From: Triplophysa rosa
Lineage: Eukaryota; Chordata; Actinopteri; Cypriniformes; Nemacheilidae
DNA: 64,000 bases
Direction: 5' to 3'
Assembly (NCBI RefSeq): GCF_024868665.1
Contig: NC_079900.1
Location: 21,722,164 to 21,786,163, forward strand
Part shown: positions 32,986 to 45,911 of the stretch, one piece after another
Layout of the letters: every line of letters begins with the position of its first letter
Position numbering within the stretch: position 1 is the stretch's first letter
The notes under the pieces: generated by a model
What the model saw: the letters and a program-made list of their open reading frames with translations, nothing else
What the model was told of the DNA's origin: nothing
Databases searched by the model: none
Position numbers and translations under genes: made by a program

Positions 32986-35394
32986 CTTTTATCTCATTTC
33001 ATATTGTTCCTCCATCTAGACAGCACGTCTTCCTGGATAGTGTTCTTCCTTTGACCTACCCCTTGTATCTGGGTGTCATATCTTCTAGACTTATATTTCC
33101 TGGTTTCTTTCATCTCAATATCTTTATTTCCCCTCCATCTAATGAGGAGTTCTCTGTAGGTTCTTTCAGTTAAATGCTCTTATAGGTCTTTGTTTTTGTA
33201 TATCCTCTCCCTCTCTCTACCTGTTTTGTGCATCTGTTTTCTGATTCTTCAAGTGGCAGAGTACAAAATATTTTTTACAATTTTGAATATGTATATAAAA
33301 GATATGCTTAAATTTTTCTCATATTCATTTGATTTAGTATGACTTATAAGTGTTTTAGTGGTAATTTAGAAGGCTTGATTGTCAGTTTGAAAGTCAGCAC
33401 CAATCATGTTTATTGTTGTGTAAGTGTGTACACATTTAATGTAATCAGATGTTTTATTTGATGCTACTTTGTACAGTTCTTAGTTTTAAGGAGGATGAGG
33501 CTGTCACACAATCTGTCAATGTTGGCATCTGAGTAATCTCTAACTTCTACCAACTGACAGAAAAATTCACTTTTTAAAGAATTTGTGACATGTTTTGTTT
33601 TGACATCAACGAGTGAAGTGTTCTTCCTTTCTATAACCCTGTTGCATCAAAATGGTAAAGCGCGTCCTTGCTACCACGCTTCTTTCCTCATCTTACATTC
33701 TTCATGGTTGTTTTGTTCTGTGCTGTATATCTCAAACTCAATCTCATACAGTATGTACGTCTGGTCCTACCGCTTGTCTTTGTGTCTACCTCACAATCTC
33801 TCATGCCTCAGATTTAAACACAAGTGTCTTCACAATCAGTATCTCACTTTTCTCCTGCCTTTAGAGTTTTTCTCTTTGTCCCCGTTGTTTTCCTATCACA
33901 TTCTCACATCTCTACTGGGCCCAATTAAAATTTCCTGAGCTTTAAAGTCTAAAAACAAATTAACCTATTGTGACTTGTTAGGTTCAACAAGTGCCTGTGA
34001 AACAGTGTTTGTATTTTTGCATCATTATTCTCACATCATTTTTTGCCTTTTTTTCTTCAGTAATACGCTGTGTCATTTGCTCTGGGATTATCACATCACA
34101 GATAAAGAAAAAGTCATGCCTTGTATGTGTTGTAGATGATGCCCTAGACAAGAATATCACTAAGCAGGCTCTTTAAATGACTGTGGACCCCCGTGTCGCA
34201 CTCATGTGTCTCATAGCAGCTTGATAAGGGAACACTCTCTGTTCTCAACGCTGAACTCAGCTGGGCAGGACACCATGTTTCATTGCTGATCTTTATTCCA
34301 GATTTGGTTCATACAGTACATTGAACATTTGGTTTATTGTATTTACATAGCTGAACTATATTTTTAATATGTCTCAGCTGTTGTACTTTCTGTGATGTTT
34401 TCTTCAGTGGCGTAACTATGTTTTGAAAAGTGGTGGGGACAAGGTCGACAAAAAGAATACTTTAATAAATTGTTTCTATAATAACTCGTTGGGAACATTT
34501 ATGGGCATCAGAAACGTGAAAAATGTAGGTGGCTCCTCCTCCAGAAAAGAGTATACCAACTGCACTGCTTTAGCAGTGGCTTCAGTGGTGTATTGCGAAA
34601 GACGCATGACAAATAAATTTGCCGCGATGCAGGTTCAAATCCGCCGAACTCACTACTCACTATACATATTTGATCTGCTACCATTTGTTTTTCAACTATA
34701 TCATGTTTTCATCAATAGATTATTTAAAGCATGTTGTGCTTTATTACATGTAAGGATGGCTGCTGCAGTGCGTAATCAAACGTATTAATTTGTAATTAAA
34801 TAAAAACTACTGAAACGAATGTGTGTTTTCCACATGTCAAAAAATTGGTGTGTCAGATTACCTGTCAGTCCCGGATTGAAACGTTTGGGAACCCCCTGCT
34901 AAATAAGGACAAACATTCAAGTATACAGGGGAAACAGATGGAAAAATCTTATCTTTAAAAAAAATGTATTTTCACTTATTACTGTGGGAATTGCCAGATA
35001 GGCTACAAAAATATAACGAACTTTCTACATTTTGTTTTGAACTCATGAAACTACAAAGTTGTGACTTTTTTCATTTATTGAAGACAAGTTTTCTATAAAA
35101 TATCAAAATGTAATTAATCTCGCAATAGACGATAGCAACCGCATATCGAGAACAGTAAGGACGAATATATAGCACCAAAGTGAAATTAAGCGCAAAATGT
35201 TTGGTACATGTATGACTTGAATAGCCATTTTCAAATATAAAAAAATGCCTTTACAGTCTGAAATGTGATAGGGAAAAAGTTCAGCAAACAGTAGTCCCGA
35301 ACTCACGACGAAACAAAGTAACACGCTCTACACCACCGGAGCAGTCAGATGCGTATGCCTTTATTACATTTTATCTATTCCAATCTGCAAAAGA
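32986..35394. other. Non-coding DNA, little recognised
   Basis: Short frames only. At about 34,410 GTGGCGTAACTATG, and at 34,633 GGTTCAAATCC (one mismatch to a Pol III B box), hint at a decayed SINE or hAT-type repeat across 34,400-34,680. The rest is AT-rich and featureless. Confidence 0.3.
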
Positions 35395-36115
35395 AGTGTT
35401 TTGAAGAATGTTGGTAACCAAACAACAGCGGTACACATTGACTTGCATTGGTTTTGTGTTCATATACAATAAAAGTGAATTGGTACCGGCGTTATTCGGT
35501 TAATAACATTCTTTATTACACAGCTTATTTGAATGCTTGATTCTGAATGGCCAGTCGCGACATTCCAAGGGTACCTTGACATTCCAAGGGTACCGCTCAA
35601 AACTAATAACACACTGTAACCCAGATGCTGCAAATCATTTTGAGAGGGGCAGTTTAATATTACACAAAAATGTATTATAAATATGTCTTTTAATAACAGA
35701 TATGACATTATATTTACAAATGATTAAACCAAATTGCCTGTTCGTGATGTTTGAACGTCGTTTCTTACTTTAAAACCGAAACTAAACGGCTTTTCCTCGC
35801 GGAAGGTCTGCATTCGGTAAAAATGAGCTAATAAAATATTTCAAATTCACATTTTATGTCCAGTTTTTTTCTCATGTGGCAAGTAGCCGTGTAATAAGCG
35901 GGATAATGTACAAGCAGCCGGCTGTTATCGCGAAATAAGCCCCGACAGTGTGATCAGGACACGACGCGAAGCGGAATGTACAACCGACTGCCTGTACATT
36001 ATCCCTTACATAATATGTGTTCTTTTGTGTGCTGCAGAAGAACAAATTTGGGATGACATGAGGTGAATAAAGGATAACACAATCTTAATGTCTAGCTGAA
36101 CTGTCCCTTATAAAA
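35395..36115. mobile_element. Angel-like MITE split by a second element
   Basis: 35,395-35,512 carries the Angel-like motifs AAGAATGTTGGTAACCAAAC and TTCGGTTAATAACATTC. The complementary end resumes at about 36,009 with TGTTCTTTTGTGTGCTGCAG, GATGACATGAGGTGAATAAA and CTGTCCCTTA. The interrupting ~490 bp has a strong hairpin (35900-35920 with 35985-36005, GGGATAATGTACA stem) and a tandem GACATTCCAAGGGTACC pair near 35,562 and 35,580. It is probably another non-autonomous DNA element; its exact ends are unclear. Confidence 0.65.
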
Positions 36116-36541
36116 TGAATAATTAATTGTCTTTACTTTAATATCAATTCAGTATCATTCAATAGATCAAAATAGATCAAAATTATGACATGGTATAATT
36201 TAATAAGTGCTGGATGAGGGTTATAGGCAGCAAAGAATACATCTATGGTGCTTTCAAAAATCGACCTGATGAAAGCATCTTGAGAGACAGGATGTTTTGC
36301 AAAGAATAGATTTGGAAGTGCCCTGATGACTTCCTACTTTCAGATGCCTCAGAAGGCAGCAAATTATACAGGTTTTGGACAAAGCATTCAGAACCCATTT
36401 CTTAGTGTATATTCAATGAGAGATCATGTTGGGTGGGTTTATCAAGCAGAGTTTGATTGGTTTGTGAAAAGTGGATGGGGCTGCAATGTTAGGTTATGAT
36501 ATTATTGGTTACTTTTCTGAAGGCACATGGTGTAGTTACGG
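36116..36541. other. Non-coding DNA, nothing recognised
   Basis: AT-rich to mixed sequence with no repeat or gene that I can name. Confidence 0.4.
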
Positions 36542-37419
36542 CAGTTCCCTTTGTGTCGGTCTCTCGACGTTGTGTCGAGCCGACAGATGGGGTTCGCTCT
36601 TGAGAACCTATCAACTTCTGACTAGTTTAGAAAAGGCCAATGAAATTGGCGAATGAAATTTGCATGCCGGACTCCGCCCCCGGATATCCGGGTATAAAAG
36701 GGAGACGGCGGTGAGACCATGTGGTGTCTCCACTAATTCCTCCCTATGGTAGGTAGTGGTCTCTGTAGCGTTTTTCCCCCGGGGGGATTAATGCTTACCC
36801 AGTGGCCCTTACGGTGCCGGGCGGCTTCTCGCTGTTAGAGAATCAAGGCCTCCGCCCATGACGGCCGGTGGCAGGGGCTTCCCACCTTTTCCTAAAAAGC
36901 TCTGGGACTCCCTACCTCTCCACTGAAAGGTTACAATTTCGCGCTAGCGCTCACGTCTGACTCGCCCAGGCCAGTCAGCGTCGCTCCGCTAGAGATTGTG
37001 ACGCGGCACAGCACTGTGGCGTTTTCCATAGGAACCCCATCTGTCGGCTTGACACAACGTCGAGAGACCGACAGAAAGGGAACGTCTTGGTTACGGATGT
37101 AACCTCAGTTCCCTGATGGAGGGAACGAGACGTTGTGTCTTTCTTGCCACAACGCTGGCCGCCCGCCGCAGAGGTCGAGGGATGCTCAGGCTCCTCAGAC
37201 CAAAAGAAAGTGAATGAATGCAGCACGCCGTCTCCCTTTTATACCCGGATATCCGGGGGCGGAGTCCGGCATGCAAATTTCATTCGCCAATTTCATTGGC
37301 CTTTTCTAAACTAGTCAGAAGTTGATAGGTTCTCAAGAGCGAACCCCATCTGTCGGCTCGACACAACGTCGAGAGACCGACAGAAAGGGAACTGACGTTA
37401 CATCCGTAACCAAGACGTT
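36542..37419. mobile_element. Foldback / DIRS-like element with 169-bp inverted arms
   Basis: The left arm 36542-36710 and right arm 37226-37394 are inverted copies with one mismatch seen. A third partial copy of the outer arm lies at 37,030-37,075. GGTTACGGATGTAAC at about 37,090 is inverted at about 37,399. Each arm holds CGGATATCCG and a TATA box pointing inward. The GC-rich interior (about 515 bp) has no open frame of note. Inverted terminal repeats plus an internal partial copy recall DIRS-type retrotransposons, but no recombinase or RT is present, so a foldback DNA element remains possible. Confidence 0.65.
36691..36700 (+). promoter_or_regulatory. TATA box in the left arm (mirrored in the right arm)
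   Basis: GGTATAAAAG lies just after CCGGATATCC. The identical box occurs on the minus strand in the right arm near 37,237-37,245. The two would drive convergent transcription into the element's interior. Confidence 0.5.
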
Positions 37420-40400
37420 TCTAGCCTTTCTTTGCAATATAACGCGCTGATGAATTCAAGTAAACCCGGTGAATTTTAACTTCACATTTTCTACGAAAGA
37501 CATATCACAAGAATTATAAAGACAGTGACATATTAGTAGTCAGCTTAGACTTTGATCCCACTTTTCTCTCTTGTTTTTGCTTCCTTTTAGATTTCCTTCT
37601 GTCTAACTGAGTCGATCGGTGTATGTATATATACTTCATTGATTACCGAGTTTGAATGAACTGGGCTCTTCAGAAAATTGTCTACTGGCAGGCAAGTGAT
37701 GGATTTTAGGTCTTTCTGCAGTCATCTTTGATTAATGGGAGGAGACCACAGTGGACAGGGTAGAGAAGCGCGATCAATTCGCCAATAATTCCATATTTAC
37801 ACATCATCAAAAGGAGAGAAGAGAGAGTGAGAGAAAGGAGAGAGAGAAAGACACTTGACACAGAAAGAGCAGGTTATTAGTCAAGGGGATCTGCATATAA
37901 CGAGTAGAAGATCTATTCAGATGCCCACTGAAAACAAAGGAGAATCTTAGCAGAGGACATGACTGGAGGAACATTTAGTTATTAAAGTCAGATTAGAGAA
38001 TCAGAAGACCCACATGGATCTCCATAGATTTGAACAGAATTGGATCTTCTCATACACAAACCTTTGCTTGTACTTGTATTAGTTTTGGCTAAATTGATTG
38101 TCCTTTCTGCTCAGTTTTCCTTCATTTTAGTGTCAGTTTCAGATTAGCAGGTTAGTGTGATTTAATAAAAAGAAAAGCACTAACTGAGCTGTTTGTTTGC
38201 GAATGTTATATGTATATAAGTAATATAAATGAATACAAATAATATATACATACACTGCACTGTAAAAATCTTTTCTCTCCAACTCAATCGTCTGGTGACT
38301 TATTTGCTTAGTAAGAGTTTTTTACATTTTATTACAAGTACCTGTTGAAAATGTTTAGGGTCATTTTTCCACATTTTAATACAATAGTAAACCTATCAAA
38401 GGTATAGATAAAACAAAAACCGAAACAAATAAACTTGTTCGAAGGAATAATGTTGTAAAAATCCAAACTGTTATATTTTAGCATCTTCCCTTCAACCAGC
38501 TTTTAAAGAGTATTAAATGAGTTCCTATTTATTCTGAGCTATTATTGTTGCTTTTGTTATTTTTATAATTTTTTGAAATAATTTTATATGTATTTTTTTA
38601 CTTCCTTAAAACAGGACACAGTTGCCGCTATCAATGAAATTATAGGAATTTCCGTTTTGCTTAACACATTTCACGATGCTTCTGTTCATTCCACAAAATT
38701 CCACAGATTTTCCCCACAAAGTCAGCATGCTTTTTCTCCTGGGTCGAAAGATCAGTAACCAAATCTCATGAAGTGAGGAAAGCCAGACGCACGCGTATAC
38801 ACACACACACACACACGCACACACACACACACACAAATGTGTCCAATGCCAAAATACAAAAACCTCACTGAGCTGTACGTGACGTTTTCCCAGAGTTTTC
38901 TGAGGCCACCTAAAGTCAGCAGTTTAGTGTTACGCCGCTTTGGCCAGGCCCTTTTTACCCTCCATTAGACAAAGTGCAGGCTGGTAGGATTTTGTCCCTA
39001 AGCTTCGGAGCAGGCCCGGGAAGAACACTCAACAGAACTGGGATCAGGGCATGTGTGTGTGAGAGATACAACTGGATCTGACCACTGGATTCAATTTCAG
39101 CTGATGTTGCACTCAGAGGTTCTTGCCTACAAAGCCATGGCGTGTGTGAGTGAGAGAAAGCGAGTGTGTATTTGAAGCGTGTGGGTTTTAGGAAGTGAAA
39201 AATCCATAGAGAACAAGAAGGCGCTGGAAAATAAGCATGCCCTGTTAGCACAAATGTGTTTGTGTGGGTGTATATTAACATCTATGTGGGCTAGATGGGG
39301 GCTGAATATGCAAAACAAGTCAACCAAAGGATGGCTTCTCCTGAATGGACCGCACTACATCTCTCTTGCTGTTTAACTAAACATTATTTCCCCTCTATTG
39401 TGTACTCACACCTTAGCGGTTGCCTGCCTGACCGTGAGCGATAGAATTAGTCAACCTTTCTCTCATTAGACGCCACTAAGGTAATCTCACCGTGCCCATA
39501 AACAACAACTCTTAAACTCAGAACCTGACAACCAATTACAGCACGACAAGAACCTTTGCTTGTTTGTGCGGCATTTCAACTGTAATTACAGTATTACTGA
39601 CCTTGTTGGCTTGAGGTCCTTTTCAATACGTTGTAATTTTCACTCCAGCTTTGTTGCTGAGTTTTTTCGGTATTAACACCGGAGCGGTTAGTTTTCTCAC
39701 CGCTCCTCTTGTGAAAGAAAATGTGGGTTTTAAGAGAAAGTGTGATTTTCTCTGTGCGGCAGAGGTTGTGTGTACTTGTGTGACATGGGCGCGTCCATGT
39801 TTATTGGAAGGTCATTATAAGCATGTGTAATGTTGGTCATCCTGAGACCATCCATTGGACCCCCTCCAAAAACCAAAACCCCACCCCATAAAAAGAACCA
39901 TTGAGGCCGTTTTTATCCGAGATGGAGCTAGAAAGGAGAAGCCTCATCTTGGTTTTGTCAAAGTTGTCTGAAGCAGTGGTTACAAAACGGCAAACTAACC
40001 ATTGACTGCATCTGAAGCTGAACATGGCTCTTAACCTAAATGATCGGCTTCCCGCATCACACACAATGTATGGCCTGCCCTATAAAACATTGGCCTGCCC
40101 TGTGAAGTGATTGACAGGCTGAAATTGCCTCAAAGTTTTCTGGTTGGCTAAACAAAGAATCTGACCACAGAGACAGGTGTGATATATTTCAGGACACATA
40201 TCTCAGTGAGATCTATTGTGTATTTATTAAAGCCATTTTTGCTTTATGGAGTTTTTGAGTTGGCTGTATGGTCCTCTGGGGATTATGAAGGTTTTGGTGT
40301 GAAGAACTGTAGGTTCTACCGATCAGGTTTCTTGGGATAAAGCACTAGTGGAATATGTGATTTTTGAAGAACTGAAGCATAAAAGTTCTAAAAACGAAAG

Positions 40401-40783
40401 AATCTGTAGTTCACAGAGCATTGTCATACATTACTGCCCTCATGGAGTTACAAACTAATATTATGTTTTGTTCTGTGGGACACAAAAGGTGATCCAAACT
40501 ATGGAAGTGAAGTAGAATATGCGGCAGGCAATGCCAGAAACACCAAAAAGCAGCATTGTTGCTTACTGAAAAATGCTCTCAAATCTCATTCACGAGTGTG
40601 TGTAACAATTGGCTTAAGACTTGGAATATGGTGCACAAGTTGTATAGACTACTTTTATGGGTATTTTTAGGGGTTTTTCGGGAGCTTGACAGCAATTGCT
40701 CCTTAAAGATTTTATATGGCTGCACCCCTGAATAGGTAAAATATAGACACAAACAACCTTTGGTTTAAATGAACCTAGAAAAT
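37420..40783. other. Non-coding DNA
   Basis: GA-rich tracts at 37,815-37,855 and a CA repeat at 38.8 kb are present. Short frames have no recognisable domains. Nothing else is supported. Confidence 0.4.
38800..38835 (+). repeat. (AC)n microsatellite
   Basis: About 36 bp of AC repeats with one GC interruption, preceded by ACGCACGCGT. Confidence 0.92.
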
Positions 40784-41224
40784 TGTCATGAAACTCATGG
40801 ACAGAACCCAGATGCAGACAGCTCTAAACCAAAAAGTCTTTATTTTATAAGACATGAAAACATAACTAAAAATCCCTCGAGGGGGAAACAGAACCAAAAC
40901 ATGACAAGATAAAAACAAAGCTCAATTTTAACTAAATAAACTCACAGGGCAGACAAAACATGATGGTGGGGGTCACAAAACGGTGCAGCACAAGACAACA
41001 AACACAAAGGCTTTAAATAGGGAAGCAACTAAGGAGAGGTAACGAGGGAGACAGGTGTAGGGCGTAAAATAATGATGGGATAATGAATAAGGAAACAAGG
41101 GGGCGGGGCTAAGACTCAAGACAGAAGAGCACATGACATCCAACACAAACACAAGAAGTGGGGCTGTCATCATCCCGTCCGCCAGAACAAGAGACACAGC
41201 CTCTAGGAAGGCGGGATCATGACA
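40784..41224 (-). mobile_element. Solo LTR, minus orientation, 6-bp target duplication
   Basis: Read on the minus strand it starts TGTCATGATCCCGCC and ends with GGGTTCTGTCC then CATGACA. The same 6-mer GAAAAT flanks both ends (40778-40783 and 41225-41230). The complement of a polyadenylation region (AAAAAGTCTTTATTTTATAA) lies at about 40,835, and there is a TTTAAA box near 41,013. It belongs to the same broad LTR group as the copies at 2.9, 14.8 and 46.6 kb, though it is shorter and more diverged. Confidence 0.88.
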
Positions 41225-42082
41225 GAAAATGCCCATATTTGAAACAACCAAGCAAAGAAAATTGAAACCCAGCATTTGGGTTTGTCTAAATTTTACCAAA
41301 CTCAAACAGCACATTTTTATATTTTTGTATAAAATCCTTCATCTTTCTAATTGGAACCTTCATTTTTAGTCATAAATTCGGACACTGACCTGCAAATGAG
41401 ACAATGTTCTAACTGTTCGTGCAAGGGCCGGTTTGCACATTTGTGTGAGCATCTGTTTTACCGCATTGGTCAATTTGATGTAAAGGTAGATGTAGAAGTA
41501 GATTTTGAACTTCTACATGCAAGTCATTTTGATCAATGTCTGCTGCAGCTCCCGCTAGCTGGAGGGCAACGGGAACTGCTGAGAGATGAATTTCTCAGAG
41601 TCAATGTATGTGCGTGCGGGTTTGCTCTGATGATATGTGTATGTTATTCTTTATTGCAGTACTCTGTGAGACTCAGGTATGATGGTGGTCACTCCACTCG
41701 AATAAAATATTCCCAGTATCTAATAATTGTCTTTCAACGCGGCTTTAATAGGTGCTAACAAAACTGCTGTGCTAATGAAAGAGCGAGCAGCCGTTACTGT
41801 GTTTTACATCTCTGACTGTACAGCAGAGAAAGCTAAATGGAGTTTTACCTTTTCTTTCCGTTTCTTGCTCTTGGTTTTAATGCCTTGATAACTTTGGTGC
41901 CCTAAAAATGTCTCTTTGAAAAGCTTACATTTGTATCAGAGGTGCAATCAGCAAAATACAACTTGTTGCAATGACTCTTACAATACTGTAATCAGATTTT
42001 GCAACCGTTTGCTAAGTTTTTCATTATCCCATATGCTTAGAAAAGGAAACCTTTGGTGAACCATCTGGGAATTATATTGAAT
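41225..42082. other. Non-coding DNA, no gene recognised
   Basis: A 135-codon frame (41351-41758, +) has several Cys residues near its start but no recognisable domain or family. I do not support it as a gene. Confidence 0.35.
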
Positions 42083-42230
42083 TGCTTAGCAATGTCCAGC
42101 AACATTCTAGAAATGCGCTAGCAATCAACCAGGACACCCTAGCAACCATCCCGCAAACCCTGTGAACACCCTAGCAACTCTGTAGCAACCACTAACACCC
42201 TAGCAACTGCCTAGCAACCAGAACACCATA
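42083..42230 (+). repeat. CCTAGCAAC imperfect minisatellite
   Basis: Imperfect repeats of ACACCCTAGCAACC at spacings of about 10-25 bp, a repeat type I recall as widespread in cyprinid and other fish genomes. Confidence 0.8.
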
Positions 42231-44033
42231 CAAGCTTGACCTGTATCTTCAAACTTTAAATCTCTTTTCAAATTGCAAAGTATTTAAACTCACTGTAACT
42301 GCTATACCATGTCTACGCAAGCGACACGACAAAATACAATATAATTATTGTTAACATTATAGTTAATGCAATTATAATTAACAATATAGTTAGAAATCCT
42401 TTCCACACTGGATGTGGCGCAATGCAACATGACAAATGCCTTGTTCTTAATATGTCGCGTCTGGTATTGGTAGGGTGTAACTAACTTGCGGTGAATTTTC
42501 AATCAAGGCTTGACAAATTCCTTACTGAGCCATCTTTTATCATATGTTACTGCACCACTATGTTATTTATTGAATTGCACCACACTGTATTTTTCTTTTG
42601 TTTTTATAAAGTGCATCTCGATCATTTCATTCTCAATCTCACTGTGCAAAGGATTCAAGAATGTTAATGTATGAATAGTGTGTAAAAATGTTATTTTGTG
42701 TGGTCAGGCCCTCATGTCTTTTACTCAGGTATGACACAAAATAGGACGGACAAGAACAAGTTCACTATGGAAAAATACTTTATAAATTGATGGGTTGTGA
42801 GATTTTGCTTATTTCATTTCAAGAAAGGAGGGAAATTAGTCCAACTCACCTTGCAGCAGACCCCTTTCGGGAAACGGTTTATGAAAACAGAGATTTAAAA
42901 TAGTGGCTGATGGATTGTGATTAGGGCAGTAGATTTGTGACAGAAGTTATTTCCTGAGGCAAAGTCATCCAAAGATTATGAAAGAGGGATGTTTTACCTC
43001 AGAAAGCCTGGGTCGTTTTTTTGAAGTCCTCGCCCGCCGCTATATTCAACCAAATCTAATTAAAACTAGAACATTTCAACGTTCAGTTCAATGTTCTAGC
43101 AAAACACATATCATTATCTATTTTTTTAGTAGTTTCATTTGCGCTTTTAATTTAGTATTTGATAATAACTTTGCTGTAAGGCATTTCTGTACCAGTAATA
43201 TTCAGAGTTTTAAAGACATTTCTATGACTAATGCAGTAATATTAAAATGTACAGAGGGTGTCTGTTTGTTGGCCGTGAGCACTCTACGGCGTATTTTTGA
43301 GGAGTTTGCATTGGGAGAGGAAAGAAATTGGCCATTATGGATAATTGTGAATGCCAATTATGCAGTTTTGGTAAGCCTCACCAACTGGAAAACTGTACTG
43401 TAGTTTGCCAGCTATAAGCTCCTCATAGTTAAAAGTAGCCAAACTAAGCTAATAACGAAAACCCGCAAGCTGCATTGAAACCGGGGGTTGTATCTTTGAT
43501 CTCATTCGCAATTTAGTCAGAGACATTTTTTGGGGGGGCACACAAACATTGAGCGTTGTTGAATCATCGAACAGATACTAGAATACACCCTAATGGAGTT
43601 GAAAACACAGTAATGAACAGCAGCATTAAACTAAATTTTCTGCTACGCGAAGAAGGTTTAATATGGTGCGCAGGGGCTCAAATCAATGAATCTGTTCATT
43701 TACATAAACTGCCCGGATGAACCAATTCACTAGAATGAATCCAACTTTCCAGCACTACTTAAGAGAGAGAGAGAGGACCATTTAGGAAAACGCATTTGAT
43801 AATTCCCTCAGCTCGCTCGACACTAAAGCTGCCAGTGACATTTAACACTAGTGGTGTAGCGCTAGTCATTGTAAAAACTTGTTACAGGAAAAAGCTACAC
43901 TATTTTGAAAACACTTGAACTAATGTCACGTTACTCAAAAATGTAGTTAGTAGCCTTAGTAATGTAATTTTATGTATCCAGGAGAATAATGGTATGTGAG
44001 GCTTTTTTTTCTCTGCTGTTTCTGGTGGGGACT
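42231..44033. other. Non-coding DNA, no gene recognised
   Basis: A 141-codon frame (42978-43403, +) shows no domain. 42,340-42,390 is an AT-rich imperfect palindrome (TTGTTAACATTATAG / CTATATTGTTAATT). Nothing else is supported. Confidence 0.35.
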
Positions 44034-44112
44034 GTAGGTTCATACTCTATGTAGAGCATTGCGCTAGCAACGCAAAGTTGATCAATTTGATTCCCTGTGA
44101 AAACCCATATAC
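44034..44112 (+). mobile_element. Decayed tRNA-derived SINE head
   Basis: GTAGAGCATTGCGCTAGCAA then GCAAAGTTGAT and TTTGATTCCCTG follow the order of a tRNA-like SINE head (anticodon-arm region and degraded B box). A tail-like segment, TTAAGATAAAAGTGTCTACC and CAAATACATAAATA, lies 430 bp away at about 44,547-44,585. The SINE may therefore have been split or may represent two remnants. Confidence 0.5.
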
Positions 44113-45837
44113 TGTACTTCTCACAGTCACGTCTGTCCCCATGCCTGTTCCCCCGAGTTTTCCCCCCGGACTGCACCTCCCAACCTTCTCCACGCTCCCT
44201 CACCTGTCCCGTGTTTGGCATCACCCGCACCTCTTCTGTAGAAAATTCTTATTGACAAATAAGCAAAACCTAGGATAGTTGCAATTTACAAAATTACAAC
44301 TAATTAGCATTTGGGGTTAAATTAATGTCATAAATTGATTTTTGTTGTAAATATGCCAGGCAAGATTGTTACACTGAATGACATTTTAGTTGGCGTCTCC
44401 TGTAAATCAGGGAAAAATGTATGATATTTATTTTTGCTCAGAATAACAAGTTTTTTTTAACAACATCAATTTAAAGCAGTATTACACTTATTGTTTTTAT
44501 GCTTAAACCCTGTTTTGTCTTTGACCCATTTATAAAATATAATGTATTTAAGATAAAAGTGTCTACCAAATACATAAATATAAATAGGGAGAAATAGATT
44601 TAGCATGTTTTGGGGAAAATGGGTGTTTTTCGGCAGTTGTCTTTGAATTGACCTCAAGCTAAACACAGATATGGAAAACTGACAGTCTTGGCCAATAGCA
44701 TCTCCATGTGTAATGCACCACTTGACCTTACCGTTCCGACTGCCCCGCCACGGTTCCTCTCAATCCCTTTTTCCCCGTCTCTTACAATCTCCACACGATG
44801 GAGATTTTCAGGAATTATACAAACAGATCCCTTGGAAAAGTGGGCAAGCACGTTTCTCACCTCCATGAGCTCCTCCCTCTTTCTTTGCACTCTCTGGGGG
44901 TAAGATGGATGAGTTTGCCATGGGGTGGCAGGAAAGGAAGGATTGCAAATACTTTCATGATCTGGGGCAATATTGTCGTGACTTAACCTTTCTGGCACGG
45001 AGGAGGAGGAGGTACATGGTTTGGTTGATGCTGAAGCAGCAGTCATGGAGGGGAGGGGTGGGGCCCATGTATATTTACTAAGCGTGTCTCCATCCATCAA
45101 AAGCTGGTCTGCGTTGTCTCCTCCTGTCCATCAAAGTCCTTCCTCATTGGCAACTCACTTTGTCACTTGATTCGGCCTTCCAGCATTTCGATATATGTGC
45201 ATATGTTAAAAAAAGGCCACCATGCTATACCGCGCTTTGTCTTTCTTTTTTGCTGCCTATTTTCTATCATTGCTGACCCTTCGGTTGTCTCTCTCTCCAT
45301 TCACTTCTCAGTGTCCTCTGATTTTTTTCTCTCTGCTCACAGTGCAGGCTGGTACGGGGTGTGTAATTTGAGCCTGCTGGGCGGTCTGTGCTCAATGTTG
45401 ATAGAGGGATGGGGCAGTGTATTGAGAGGTTACATGCTGCACGGATCAGTAACACCTTGTTTGGTACGGAGGTAGTGCAAATGAGTGTAGATAGAGGGGG
45501 CGCAGTATTTCACATCTATCCTTAAAGACAGATCAAGAAGATGTTCCTGTTTTTCTGATGCCTGTGTCTACCCAGGAGTGGACTCCATTCACACCTGAAC
45601 TAAAGCCTGTTTTCTGCCTGAGTTCACATGTTCTCGTGTGTTTTTGTCCTTGTTTTCTGAAGCGAACAAGAGCGTGTATGATTCATGTTAGCACAGCCCT
45701 ATATGATAGCTAATCTTTGCTTTACCCTATATAGTATGTCACAGAACGTTACTGTGTCACCAACATGCATGCAGGGTCACAGGTGTGCATATATTGGCAT
45801 AAATGTTTTGCAATGGCTTTGTCTGCACTGTATAACG
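44113..45837. other. Non-coding DNA, no gene recognised
   Basis: Besides the SINE tail remnant near 44.55 kb, 44,690-45,110 is balanced in composition with frames open on both strands (148 codons on -) but without domains or convincing codon pattern. Confidence 0.3.
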
Positions 45838-45907
45838 CACTGTAAACCTGATGAGTTCAGACAACTCAAACCATTTTAGGAAAACGATGGCTTTAACCGT
45901 TTAAGTT
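45838..45907. mobile_element. Fragment resembling the CACTGTAAA element
   Basis: CACTGTAAACCTGATGAGTT followed by CAACTCAAACCATTTT resembles the left end of the element at 24,885. It is cut by the TTAA-flanked MITE at 45,912, and no right end is seen. Confidence 0.4.
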
Positions 45908-45911
45908 TTAA

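Noticed and set aside
34575..34650. Second tRNA-like sequence with GGTTCAAATCC
   Set aside because: Only the B-box-like motif is convincing. The A box and stems are not, so at most it is a decayed SINE head.
41351..41758. 135-codon Cys-containing open frame as a gene
   Set aside because: The Cys spacing matches no zinc-binding family, and there is no supporting splice or promoter context.
42978..43403. 141-codon open frame as a gene
   Set aside because: Composition is that of AT-rich intergenic DNA, and no domain is visible.
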